A stretch of 49,231 nucleotides of DNA. Source: Rhodothermales bacterium. Lineage in GTDB: Bacteria > Bacteroidota > Rhodothermia > Rhodothermales > Bin80. Position 1 is the first letter of the stretch. The number at the start of each line of letters is the position of its first letter. Positions 7,791 through 15,907 of this stretch are shown in pieces. Location of the stretch: contig JAJEDR010000080.1 of the NCBI GenBank assembly GCA_022821385.1, forward strand, positions 1 to 49,231. Reading direction: 5' to 3'. The translations under genes were made by a program, and so were the position numbers. A model generated the notes under the pieces. That model saw only the letters and a program-made list of their open reading frames with translations, made no database searches and had not been told where the DNA came from.

Positions 7791-10649
7791 ATGCGAATCC
7801 TCTTCATCGCTGTTGCATTGTTTGCAACTGCACTTCCAACCCTGGCGCAGCAAAACGCCGTCAATATTGTCTCTGGGCGCGTCATTGATGAGGAAGCTGA
7901 TAATGCCCCGTTACCCGGCGTGACCGCCGTGATTGAAACAGTCACGGACTCGCTCCTGGTTGCTGGCTCTACTTCCAACGCAGAGGGCTACTTCGCTATT
8001 GAAGTACGTGAGCGTGGAGAATTCAGACTGCGTCTCACCTTTGTTGGCTTCGTTTCCCACGAGCAATTGGTTACGATAGACGGAGCATACAAAAGCCTTG
8101 GCACGATCTCGATGAAGCCTGACGTAATGCAGCTGGATGAAATGGTCGTAGAAGAGATGCAGGAGCGTATGGTGATCCGTGGAGATACTACAATTTTTAA
8201 TGCGGACGCCTATAAGGTTAACCCCGACGCCACCGCAGAGGACTTAGTGGCAAAACTTCCAGGTATTGTCGTTCAGGACGGACAGGTTGAGGCCCAAGGC
8301 GAGCAAGTTCAGCGGGTAACTGTTGATGGACGAGAGTTTTTTGGCCAGGATCCCACGGCTGCCCTTCGGAACCTCCCCGCAGATGTGATTCAGAACGTTG
8401 AGGTATTTGATACCGACAGCGACCAGGCTCAGTTCACTGGATTTGATGATGGTAATTCGGAGAGAACAATTAACATTACTACGCGACGCGGCATGAGTAA
8501 CGGCCAGTTCGGCCAAGTTTACGGTGGATACGGCGACGATCAGAGATACATCACCGGAGGCAGCACAAACATATTTGATGGTGATCGACGTATTTCCATC
8601 ATTGGACTTTCCAATAATGTTAATCAGCAGAACTTCGCTTTCCAGGACTTACTGGGCTTGATGGGTAGTGGAGGTGGTGGCTTTCGTGGCAGGGGTGGCG
8701 GTGACGGCATGCGGGGAGGAGGACGAGGAGGAGGACGCGGCCGGGGCGGCGGGGGTTTTAATCCTCGAAATTTCCTCGTGGGAGCCCAAAGTGGCCTGAA
8801 TCACACCACTTCGGCGGGAGTCAACTACAGCGACGAGATTGGTAGCAATCTGCGTCTCAGTGGAAGCTACTTCTTTAACCGGGTTTCGAATGAAAACGAT
8901 GCGATCCTTGATCGAGAACTGTTTCTGGCCAACGACCAATCTCAGTTCTATAATGAGAACACACAGTCAAGTGGCAAAAACTTCAACCACAGATTGAATG
9001 CACGGATTGACTACACTATTAACGAAAACAATTCGCTGACCATTCGACCGAGCCTCAGTTTCCAGAATAATACCTCTTCCAGTCTCCAGTCGGGGGTCAA
9101 CTCACTGGCCACAGGGAGACTCCTGAACACGGTATACAATAACTATCTAACAGATAATCGAGGATTTACATCAAGTTCCAGCATTCTGTATCGACACCGA
9201 TTCAGCAAACCAGGCAGAACAATCTCTGCGGATGCCCGACTTGGATTCAACAGCCGCGCAGGGGATGCCGACCAGGTTTCCGTTACCGAATTCATGCAGA
9301 TTGGTCGACAGAACCGTACAGCTAGCAGTGATTCAACCTATGATCAGGAAGTCGATAACTCGTCTGCTGGGCAGTCATACTCAATTCGGTTTGCCTACAC
9401 TGAACCCCTGGGCGAAGTTGGACAATTGCAGGTAACTTATAGACCCTCCTACAATCGCAATGTATCTGATCGCTCAGCGTATGTACTTGACTTGCGGACT
9501 GGACTGCACACGATCCTGGATCCCACGTTCTCAAGCCTGTTCGACAACGATGTGGTTCAGCAGCGTGGTGGGCTATCCGTCCAACGGCGAATAGATGACC
9601 GTTACTCCATCCAGTTAGGCCTCGAAATCCAAAACGAACGGCTTATTGGTGACCAGACATATCCTGTCGATTTTCGGTTAGACCGTTCGTTCCTGAGCTT
9701 CCTGCCGGAGGCAGAAATCGAATTTGAATTTGGAGAGGCCCTGGATCTGGACATTGACTATCGTACACGAACCAACACTCCGTCAGTCAGCCAGCTGCAG
9801 GATGTAGTTGATAATACCAATCCTCTATTCCTCTCAAGTGGTAACCCTGACCTTGAACCCAGCTACTCACATACGATCAGTATCCGTGGGCGCCGTGGGG
9901 ACCGGCGGGCCGGACGAATGATGTTCGCATACGTGAGTTGGACCAAAGAAATAAATTCTATTGGTACAGCTTCCTTTCTGGCATCTAGAGATACCGTCAT
10001 CGCTGGAGGGCGAATCCTTCTGCCCCAAGGCGCACAGTATTCTGCCCCACTGAATCTTGATAATCCCAGTACTACAATTCGCTCATTTGTCGGATTGGGT
10101 ACACCCGTCTCTCTGCTCCGAAGTAACTTGAATTTCAGAGGTGGTGTCACGTACTCAGAAAGTCCTAGTGTCATCAATGGCGTGAATAATATGGGGACAC
10201 AGTACAGCTTCAATGGCGGTCTGACGCTCGGAAGCAATATCAGTGAGCGCCTGGACTTTACACTTACGTATAACGCTGCTTATACGATTGCCAACAACTC
10301 CTATTATTCTCCACTTGACGAGAATTTCTTTCGGCATGACACCGGTGTCCGCTTTGTGTGGCTCCCGATAGGTGGTCTGGTAATTGAACACAGTCTGACC
10401 TACAATAACTACCTTGGCCTGGACGAGACACTCTATCCCACAACATTTATTGTCAACGCCGGATTGGGGTACAAATTCATGCAGGCGGATGCTGCGGAGG
10501 TGAAACTACTCGTCGGCGATATTTTCAATCAGGAAACTGGAATCAACCGAAATATCACAGAGGCCTATGTCGAAGATAGTCAGACCCAAGTGCTCGGACG
10601 CTACATCCTGCTTAATCTGAGCTACCGCTTCCGCAATTTCGGTCTGTAG
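7791..10649 (+). CDS. TonB-receptor-like outer-membrane beta-barrel protein with CarboxypepD_reg-like domain
   Basis: The 952-residue protein has a signal peptide (MRILFIAVALFATALPTLAQQ). Residues ~25-115 form a beta-sandwich CarboxypepD_reg-like domain (VSGRVIDEEADNAPLPGV...VTIDGAYKSLGTISMKP). A plug-like region follows, with AEDLVAKLPGIVVQDGQ and the family-typical VDGREFFGQDPTAALRNLPADVI, then FTGFDDGNSERTINITTR. A Gly/Arg-rich loop lies at about residues 290-322. The rest is beta-barrel, ending in LLNLSYRFRNFGL, which suits an outer-membrane C-terminus. Such proteins import ligands or act as structural outer-membrane proteins. No SusD-like partner is adjacent, so no substrate is proposed. 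Confidence 0.9.
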   Translation: MRILFIAVALFATALPTLAQQNAVNIVSGRVIDEEADNAPLPGVTAVIETVTDSLLVAGSTSNAEGYFAIEVRERGEFRLRLTFVGFVSHEQLVTIDGAYKSLGTISMKPDVMQLDEMVVEEMQERMVIRGDTTIFNADAYKVNPDATAEDLVAKLPGIVVQDGQVEAQGEQVQRVTVDGREFFGQDPTAALRNLPADVIQNVEVFDTDSDQAQFTGFDDGNSERTINITTRRGMSNGQFGQVYGGYGDDQRYITGGSTNIFDGDRRISIIGLSNNVNQQNFAFQDLLGLMGSGGGGFRGRGGGDGMRGGGRGGGRGRGGGGFNPRNFLVGAQSGLNHTTSAGVNYSDEIGSNLRLSGSYFFNRVSNENDAILDRELFLANDQSQFYNENTQSSGKNFNHRLNARIDYTINENNSLTIRPSLSFQNNTSSSLQSGVNSLATGRLLNTVYNNYLTDNRGFTSSSSILYRHRFSKPGRTISADARLGFNSRAGDADQVSVTEFMQIGRQNRTASSDSTYDQEVDNSSAGQSYSIRFAYTEPLGEVGQLQVTYRPSYNRNVSDRSAYVLDLRTGLHTILDPTFSSLFDNDVVQQRGGLSVQRRIDDRYSIQLGLEIQNERLIGDQTYPVDFRLDRSFLSFLPEAEIEFEFGEALDLDIDYRTRTNTPSVSQLQDVVDNTNPLFLSSGNPDLEPSYSHTISIRGRRGDRRAGRMMFAYVSWTKEINSIGTASFLASRDTVIAGGRILLPQGAQYSAPLNLDNPSTTIRSFVGLGTPVSLLRSNLNFRGGVTYSESPSVINGVNNMGTQYSFNGGLTLGSNISERLDFTLTYNAAYTIANNSYYSPLDENFFRHDTGVRFVWLPIGGLVIEHSLTYNNYLGLDETLYPTTFIVNAGLGYKFMQADAAEVKLLVGDIFNQETGINRNITEAYVEDSQTQVLGRYILLNLSYRFRNFGL

Positions 10650-10667
10650 TCGACAGGCCGAAATTGC
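10633..10667 (+). terminator. Strong hairpin overlapping the receptor stop codon
   Basis: The arms gcaatttcggtctg (10633-10646) and caggccgaaattgc (10654-10667) pair over 14 positions, with one G-U wobble in the plus-sense RNA. The loop is 7 bases and contains the TAG stop codon (10647-10649) of the receptor gene. No U-run follows, so it may stabilise the 3' end or act as a weak or bidirectional terminator between the convergent genes. Confidence 0.6.
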
Positions 10668-10840
10668 TCATGCGACAAAACTGACTTTGAGTGATCTGAT
10701 CCAACCCGATTGTAACCTCGCTGGATAATCCCGGGGAGGAGAGGCGTTGCCCCGTGAAACTACAACTCGCTGGTATCAGGGTTTCGGGAATCTGTGAACC
10801 CACAGGGTGGTCTCTCAAACGTGCGGGGCAAGTATAACGG

Positions 10841-11998
10841 TTACTCTTGAGGAGAGGAAGGCGAATTCATCTGTTTTTCCTCTACTGTTGACTCAAACTC
10901 ATAGTCGACCGCTTCTGGTTCAGCAATCCAGTCAGCAACAAACACGTTTGTGTCTCGGGTGGGCGTTCGGGAAGCGTTGCGGTTTGAGGAAAACAATAAT
11001 CTCTTTCCGTCAAAAGAGAACATTGGGAACGCATCAAATGTGTTTGAATGTGTCACTTTTGTGGTCACGCCAGTAGCGATTTCCACCATGTATATGGCAA
11101 ACATGGGGCGTCCTCTACCTATGCTCTCGTAATTAGAGGAATAGATCACATGTTCTCCATCGGGATGAAAAAATGGCGCCCAGTTTGCACCCGATGCATC
11201 CGTAACCTGCTGTACGTTCCCTCCGTCAATATCAGCGACAAAGATGTTCAGTTCCCCGGGCTCAATCAAACCCTGATCTAACAGTTCCCTATAGTTTCGC
11301 GCATCGTCGCCTTCTGGGCGGCTTGCACGCCATACAATCCTCTTGGAGTCTCTGGAAAAGAATGCGCCGCCATCATACCCAAGTGTACTGGTCAATTGTA
11401 TGGTTTCCCCGGTAGCGATTTCGTAACGCCATAAATCCAGATCTCCCGAGCGCGTAGATGTAAACACGATGAAACGGCCATCCGGTGATACCGTAGCCTC
11501 TGCGTCGTAGCCCGGACCACCAATCAGGAGCTCTGGATTATCATAATCTGATTCGGCTACATAAATGTCAAACGAGTCATAGATCGCCCATACATAGCGT
11601 TCCCCGGCTTCAGGCGGGGCGGGGCATTCCAGAGAATTGGCATGTGTAGATGCATACAGGATCCTCCCATCCGGCAGAAAATAACCGCAGGTCGTACGCC
11701 CCTGCCCGGTTGATACAAGCATATACTCACCTGGCACATCAGGATCCATCACGTACTGCTGATCACACCCCTGGCTGTTGATTTGCATCCAGTCACTCTG
11801 AAAGATGACCTGTTGATCATCAAATGACCAGTAAGCCTCAGCATTATTCCCTCCAAAGGTTAACTGGCGAATATTGCGTAAATGAACTTCACCCGCAAAA
11901 CGGAGGGAGTCAGTGGTGGGATCGTAGCCTGCTCCTTCTTGATTCAATCCATCCGCCGTACCCGTAACAGCCTGGAGTAACAGAATTAATAGTAGCAC
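10841..11998 (-). CDS. Secreted TolB-like/PD40 beta-propeller protein
   Basis: The 385-residue protein starts at a GTG; an in-frame stop lies eight codons upstream, so no longer N-terminus exists. The hydrophobic start (LLLILLLQAVTGTADG) is a short signal peptide. The body carries repeated PD40/WD40-like blades such as NAEAYWSFDDQQVIFQSDW, ATVSPDGRFIVFTSTRSGDLDLW, GAFFSRDSKRIVWRASRPE, APFFHPDGEHVIYSSN and FPMFSFDGKRLLFSSNRN. Repeats of this kind occur in TolB and in the propellers of some peptidases, but there is no peptidase domain here. It is probably periplasmic or surface-bound. It is convergent with the outer-membrane receptor. Ligand and role are unknown. Confidence 0.85.
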   Translation of the reverse strand: MLLLILLLQAVTGTADGLNQEGAGYDPTTDSLRFAGEVHLRNIRQLTFGGNNAEAYWSFDDQQVIFQSDWMQINSQGCDQQYVMDPDVPGEYMLVSTGQGRTTCGYFLPDGRILYASTHANSLECPAPPEAGERYVWAIYDSFDIYVAESDYDNPELLIGGPGYDAEATVSPDGRFIVFTSTRSGDLDLWRYEIATGETIQLTSTLGYDGGAFFSRDSKRIVWRASRPEGDDARNYRELLDQGLIEPGELNIFVADIDGGNVQQVTDASGANWAPFFHPDGEHVIYSSNYESIGRGRPMFAIYMVEIATGVTTKVTHSNTFDAFPMFSFDGKRLLFSSNRNASRTPTRDTNVFVADWIAEPEAVDYEFESTVEEKQMNSPSSPQE

Positions 11999-12208
11999 GG
12001 TGAAAAACTGTCTTGAATTTTAGTAGCCAACACGTAACGCGAAAGTTTAATTCAAGCCTGACATGCATAATCGGCTGGGGACGGGCTTAAACTAATGCTC
12101 ATGCACTTGTTCCAGCGGGACCGCCTGCGAGATGCCTACTCTGTGCGGCCAATTCCACCGTGATCTGGCCTATCCGGTTACACTTGAACGTAGCCCTGAC
12201 AATGTCTC

Positions 12209-13333
12209 CTAGGTGATCGCGCCTCCACAACTGCTACCCGCACCGGCAGTACAGCCATAGCAATGGCGAGCCGTGCGTATCGAGTGCGATTGCCATATGC
12301 TAAGATCGAAATCAGCTACATGTGGGTGAGGGATATCCATGCGCATCTCAAGTTGTTGGTTAAAATCACAGTCGTACAGATGCCCGTCCCAGCCTATGGA
12401 CAGCACGTTACGACACATAAGCCCAGCAATCGTGGCTGGATTGAATGCCTGCAATAATTTGCTGAGATAAGTGTCCACTTGATCGGTATCCATTAACCAT
12501 TCCAGATACCGTGACATTGGTAAGTTATTGAGTGTCAGCAACCTGTCAAAACTAACATCATGGTTATGCGCAAGGGAAGTTTTCCACTCCCTCTCCAAGG
12601 AGGCCTGATTGCCTACCAAGTAAGCCCCCACCGGGTTCGTAACAAGCGTGAGTTGTCGATCTGGATCTCCGTATCCGTATCCAACTGCATTCAATCGTCG
12701 TAGCGCTTTAATTGATTTTGAATAGGTACCGTCCCCGCGCTGAGCATCAGTGCCAATCTTGCGGTGGTGCGGCAGAGAGCAAATAATTTCCACACCACGC
12801 TTTGCAAACCATTCCGGTAGATGCTCACAACGCCGCGTAAGCAACACCGTGAGATTGCATCGATCAAGAACACGAAGTCCTCTACTGACACATGCCTCGA
12901 CCAGGTATTCGAAATTCGGATTTAATTCTGGAGCTCCGCCCGTAAGATCCACAACCTGGGCCCCTGAGCGATCAATGGCTTGTAAACAAGCATCAACAGT
13001 TGCCCTATCCATGTTCTCCTCAGTTCGATCCGGGCCTGAATCAACATGACAGTGCATGCAGGTCATGTTGCAGAGTTTGCCGAGGTTGATCTGCACAATT
13101 TCCAGACGATCCGGTTTCAGACGTGGCCATCCAGAGGCAGCTAGATCAAGCCCAAACCGACCGCTGTTGGTCGGTCCACCAGTAATGTCTGCCGCATCAA
13201 GAACCCTTAGCTGCTCCTCGGGATGCACCAACGGAATTGCCCTGGACTTCAGCGAGGATGTGGCACGCGGACCCTCAGCAGCTAGTTGCGAAGATTCAAT
13301 CGTGTCCAGTGATATCATTCTCTTATTCTCCAC
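12209..13333 (-). CDS. arsS: Arsenosugar biosynthesis radical SAM protein ArsS
   Basis: ArsS is a radical-SAM enzyme proposed to add the 5'-deoxyadenosyl group from SAM to methylated arsenic on the way to arsenosugars. The 374-residue protein has the Fe-S triad in CNMTCMHCHVDSGPD (C88, C92, C95), the glycine-rich VDLTGGAPELNP, the DAQRGDGTYSKSIKALRRLNAVGYG stretch and the diagnostic C-terminal Cys-rich motif CYGCTAGAGSSCGG. In relatives I recall, a Cys or selenocysteine follows SLP (SLP[C/U]Y); here it reads SLPHH. The gene starts 10 bases after the AhpD-like gene, and arsM lies upstream on the same strand, which supports the pathway assignment. Confidence 0.88.
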   Translation of the reverse strand: MENKRMISLDTIESSQLAAEGPRATSSLKSRAIPLVHPEEQLRVLDAADITGGPTNSGRFGLDLAASGWPRLKPDRLEIVQINLGKLCNMTCMHCHVDSGPDRTEENMDRATVDACLQAIDRSGAQVVDLTGGAPELNPNFEYLVEACVSRGLRVLDRCNLTVLLTRRCEHLPEWFAKRGVEIICSLPHHRKIGTDAQRGDGTYSKSIKALRRLNAVGYGYGDPDRQLTLVTNPVGAYLVGNQASLEREWKTSLAHNHDVSFDRLLTLNNLPMSRYLEWLMDTDQVDTYLSKLLQAFNPATIAGLMCRNVLSIGWDGHLYDCDFNQQLEMRMDIPHPHVADFDLSIWQSHSIRTARHCYGCTAGAGSSCGGAIT

Positions 13334-13343
13334 TCAATCCAAA

Positions 13344-13676
13344 TTACATCGTTACACTTTTGACCTGATCGAGCATCTGTACACCGTGTACCAGTGATGC
13401 TCCCCCTCTGATCGCCGTGGCTACATGGACGGCCTCGGTCATCTGCTCTAAATCCGACCCGGATTCCAGACATGCAGTTGTGTACGCATCTATACAGTAT
13501 GGGCATTGAACCGTACTGGCAACTGCCAAAGCAATGAGTGCCTTTTCCCGAGTTGTTAATGCCCCCTCTGTGAATACACTGTCATAGTACTTAAAAAAAG
13601 CATCTGCCAATTCTTTGCTGCCTTCAGCGATTTCTTTAAACCGTGGCAGATGCGAGCGATGATAATAGTGATCCAT
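13344..13676 (-). CDS. Arsenosugar-associated AhpD-like/carboxymuconolactone decarboxylase family protein
   Basis: This 110-residue all-helical protein belongs to the AhpD/CMD family. It shows the redox motif CPYCIDAYT (C58 and C61) and the following helix EAVHVATAIRGGASLVHG with conserved histidines. The N-terminal MDHYYHRSHLPRFKEI matches the subgroup commonly found beside ArsS. It is only 10 bases upstream of arsS and probably shares its mRNA. A peroxidase-like or thiol-redox role supporting arsenic methylation is plausible but not demonstrated by the sequence. Confidence 0.88.
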   Translation of the reverse strand: MDHYYHRSHLPRFKEIAEGSKELADAFFKYYDSVFTEGALTTREKALIALAVASTVQCPYCIDAYTTACLESGSDLEQMTEAVHVATAIRGGASLVHGVQMLDQVKSVTM

Positions 13677-14542
13677 GATTAAGGAATGATCTACCTGGTT
13701 TTAGCGTGAATAAATCGCGTCCAAAGATGTCCTCGAGTTATTCGCACAATCGTTTGAGAATGCCGACTCCAAAGTTCAATTCTTGAATGACCTTGCGGAG
13801 TCCCTCCTGCTTTTGTTACGAATCGCTTTGTTATTCAAGGGTACAAATCAATTGGGTTTCCGTTCTGTTGACTTCCACATCCCAACTGCGTACCGGATAA
13901 ATCCCGTCATTGAGATACCAGACCAACGAAACGCTCATAAACTGGACCGGCATCTGGAAGAAACTCCGTTGCAGGGGTAATGCCGGTCTTCCACATATCC
14001 GTCTTGTTCGTCTTTGATGTTCAGCTTTTAACCTCCAATGGGCCGTTCATGAGAGCATTCTTACGAACTTACTCCAACCTTCGTCGACATCAAAAACCCC
14101 ACTTGAGCCTCTTGATGCTGTGACTGAGATCCTAGCGTCTTTGGTGCGTCCTCCTCGCCGCCTGAATGGTATGTTCCGCCAGCGCATATGTTTAGCGTGT
14201 AACTATTAGCTATCAAGCTGTCTGCTACCTCTGATTCCGAGTTAAACCGTACAATGTGACATCATCAAGATTCTCATTCCAAATCCGACATTTTGGAGTG
14301 ACATAGGACAGAAACTTAGGGATCTTGGTAAATTTGCTCGTAATTTGGGCTCCAACAGTAACTGCGCTACCAAACCTACAGTGTGATTTTCTGGCTGGTT
14401 CTACACTGTTGTGGCTGCTCCTACAACAACCTCGCCAGCATCTTTTGGTGCGATTCTACACGATGGTTTAGCCAGCCTGAATCCCCAACCATATATTTGG
14501 AGTCTACGGAATGACACAAGCACACTGGGGATGCGGTGGGGA
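13677..14542. other. Long non-coding or decayed interval inside the arsenic locus
   Basis: This 866-base interval separates the arsS pair from the small membrane protein and arsM. All frames on both strands are interrupted at short intervals. Minus-strand fragments near 13700-13830 look vaguely protein-like, but no family could be recognised. It could be the remains of a gene lost from the locus. Confidence 0.45.
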
Positions 14543-14830
14543 CTATCCTGTGATAAAGGTTCCGAAGGCAACGATAATGCCTATCAGCGTGAGCCCGATC
14601 CCGATCAGCCACCGCATGGACGCATATTTGCTGTCCAAGGCATCCATCCTCGAAAGCATTATATCTTTGAATGATGCGATTTCAGCGATTACGTTTGATC
14701 CTGCCATGGTATGAATTATTTCTGAAAGTTCATGGGTTTCGTCTGGTGACAATTTCTCTCCCTCCGTCAATCTGCGAAGCAGAGAAAACAGACGTGTGGT
14801 CTCTGGTCTTGGGTCAGACATACTACTCAA
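14543..14830 (-). CDS. Small coiled-coil protein with C-terminal membrane anchor
   Basis: The 95-residue product has a charged helical N-terminal part (ETTRLFSLLRRLTEGEKLSPDETHELSEII). Residues ~47-70 (IAEIASFKDIMLSRMDALDSKYASM) form a likely short coiled coil. A single C-terminal transmembrane helix (about 74-94, LIGIGLTLIGIIVAFGTFI) follows. This resembles small DUF1640/Bdr-like anchored coiled-coil proteins in design. It lies between arsM and the arsS pair on the same strand, but gaps of 244 and 866 bases make co-transcription uncertain. The function is unknown. Confidence 0.6.
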   Translation of the reverse strand: MSSMSDPRPETTRLFSLLRRLTEGEKLSPDETHELSEIIHTMAGSNVIAEIASFKDIMLSRMDALDSKYASMRWLIGIGLTLIGIIVAFGTFITG

Positions 14831-15074
14831 TGAGTTCAGTTTGTTCAGAACGAGTCATGGGATCCTTTGTTCCTTCCCGTAGGCGAGCATTTGGGCGTGA
14901 TATCAGCAGTGTCACTGAAGGTGCCCGCAATACCCAAGGAGTCGTAGGAATGAAAGCGGTGGTGCCCACGAAACGATAAGAACGCTCAATGCTGGAGCCA
15001 CCCCCTGAACCACTGAGAGTGTTTGGTCGCGGTGCCTAAACCCGTGTAGGTGTCAATGCTGCTGCTGGAGTGCC

Positions 15075-15818
15075 TTATGTGCCGGAATCATACGGTCGCC
15101 GACCGCGAATGGTAATACTGGCAAGTCCATCCTGTTCACTAATTACTTCGAGAGACCGAAACTGAACCACTTCAAGTTTTTCAAGACCCGCGGCGGCAAT
15201 CAACTGCATGTAGGATTCCTTTTCCGCTGCACCAGCAACACAACCAGCCACTTCTTCCGCCCTGCGCAAGAGTTCAGGGTCCGGACTGCCCACCGTTACA
15301 ACATCTGATATTACAAAACGACCACCAGGACGAAGTACCCGGAAAATTTCTGCATAAGCTTGCGCCTTGTTAGGTACCAGGTTGATCGTGCAATTACTGA
15401 TTACCACATCAATCGAGGAATCTTCAATTGGCAATTGTTCAATGTCCCCCTCGAGAAAAGCCACATTATCGGCCCCAATAGCAGCAGCATTTTTCTCTGC
15501 TCGTGCGACCATGGAAGGAGTGAAGTCTACCCCGATAATTTTCCCCTTTGCCCCCACTAGTGGCGCCGCTATCATGGCATCCAAGCCTGCACCGCTCCCC
15601 AGATCAAGTGCGGTTTCGCCAAACTGCAACTCCGCATGATCCACTGGTGTGCCACAGCCCAAGCCTAAATCGGCGTCTGCCTGGTATCCGGTTTTATCCC
15701 GATAATCGGCCTGCTCCACCATGCAGTAGCACGGATCCCTCTGCCCCCGTGCAATTGCATCGTACTTTTCTTGTACGGTCCCCTTCACCGTACAGCATGA
15801 TTCAATAAGCTGAGACAT
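15075..15818 (-). CDS. arsM: Arsenite S-adenosylmethionine methyltransferase ArsM
   Basis: ArsM methylates As(III) with SAM, yielding methyl- and dimethylarsenicals. I take ATG 15818 (MSQLIESCC); the frame is open 12 codons further. The SAM-binding core is ALDLGSGAGLDAMIA (about residues 70-84) with GKIIGVDFTPSMVARAEKNA. The three arsenic-binding cysteines of the family are present in context: C55 in LGLGCGTP, C143 in VISNCTINLVPNK, and C193 in EEVAGCVAGA. A C8-C9 pair lies near the N-terminus. The 247-residue length is slightly short but complete. With arsS and the AhpD-like gene it forms the arsenosugar locus. Confidence 0.93.
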   Translation of the reverse strand: MSQLIESCCTVKGTVQEKYDAIARGQRDPCYCMVEQADYRDKTGYQADADLGLGCGTPVDHAELQFGETALDLGSGAGLDAMIAAPLVGAKGKIIGVDFTPSMVARAEKNAAAIGADNVAFLEGDIEQLPIEDSSIDVVISNCTINLVPNKAQAYAEIFRVLRPGGRFVISDVVTVGSPDPELLRRAEEVAGCVAGAAEKESYMQLIAAAGLEKLEVVQFRSLEVISEQDGLASITIRGRRPYDSGT

Positions 15819-15907
15819 CACAGATTGTCGAATTTGGACTGCATATGCTACCACAATGAACTGAACGTGTTCGTCCGAAGAGTGACTCCATGGAGTCTAC
15901 ATAAGGA

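Noticed and set aside
14671..14979. 102-residue plus-strand frame in the arsenic locus
   Set aside because: It is antisense to the small membrane protein gene, whose coiled-coil plus helix design is more convincing.
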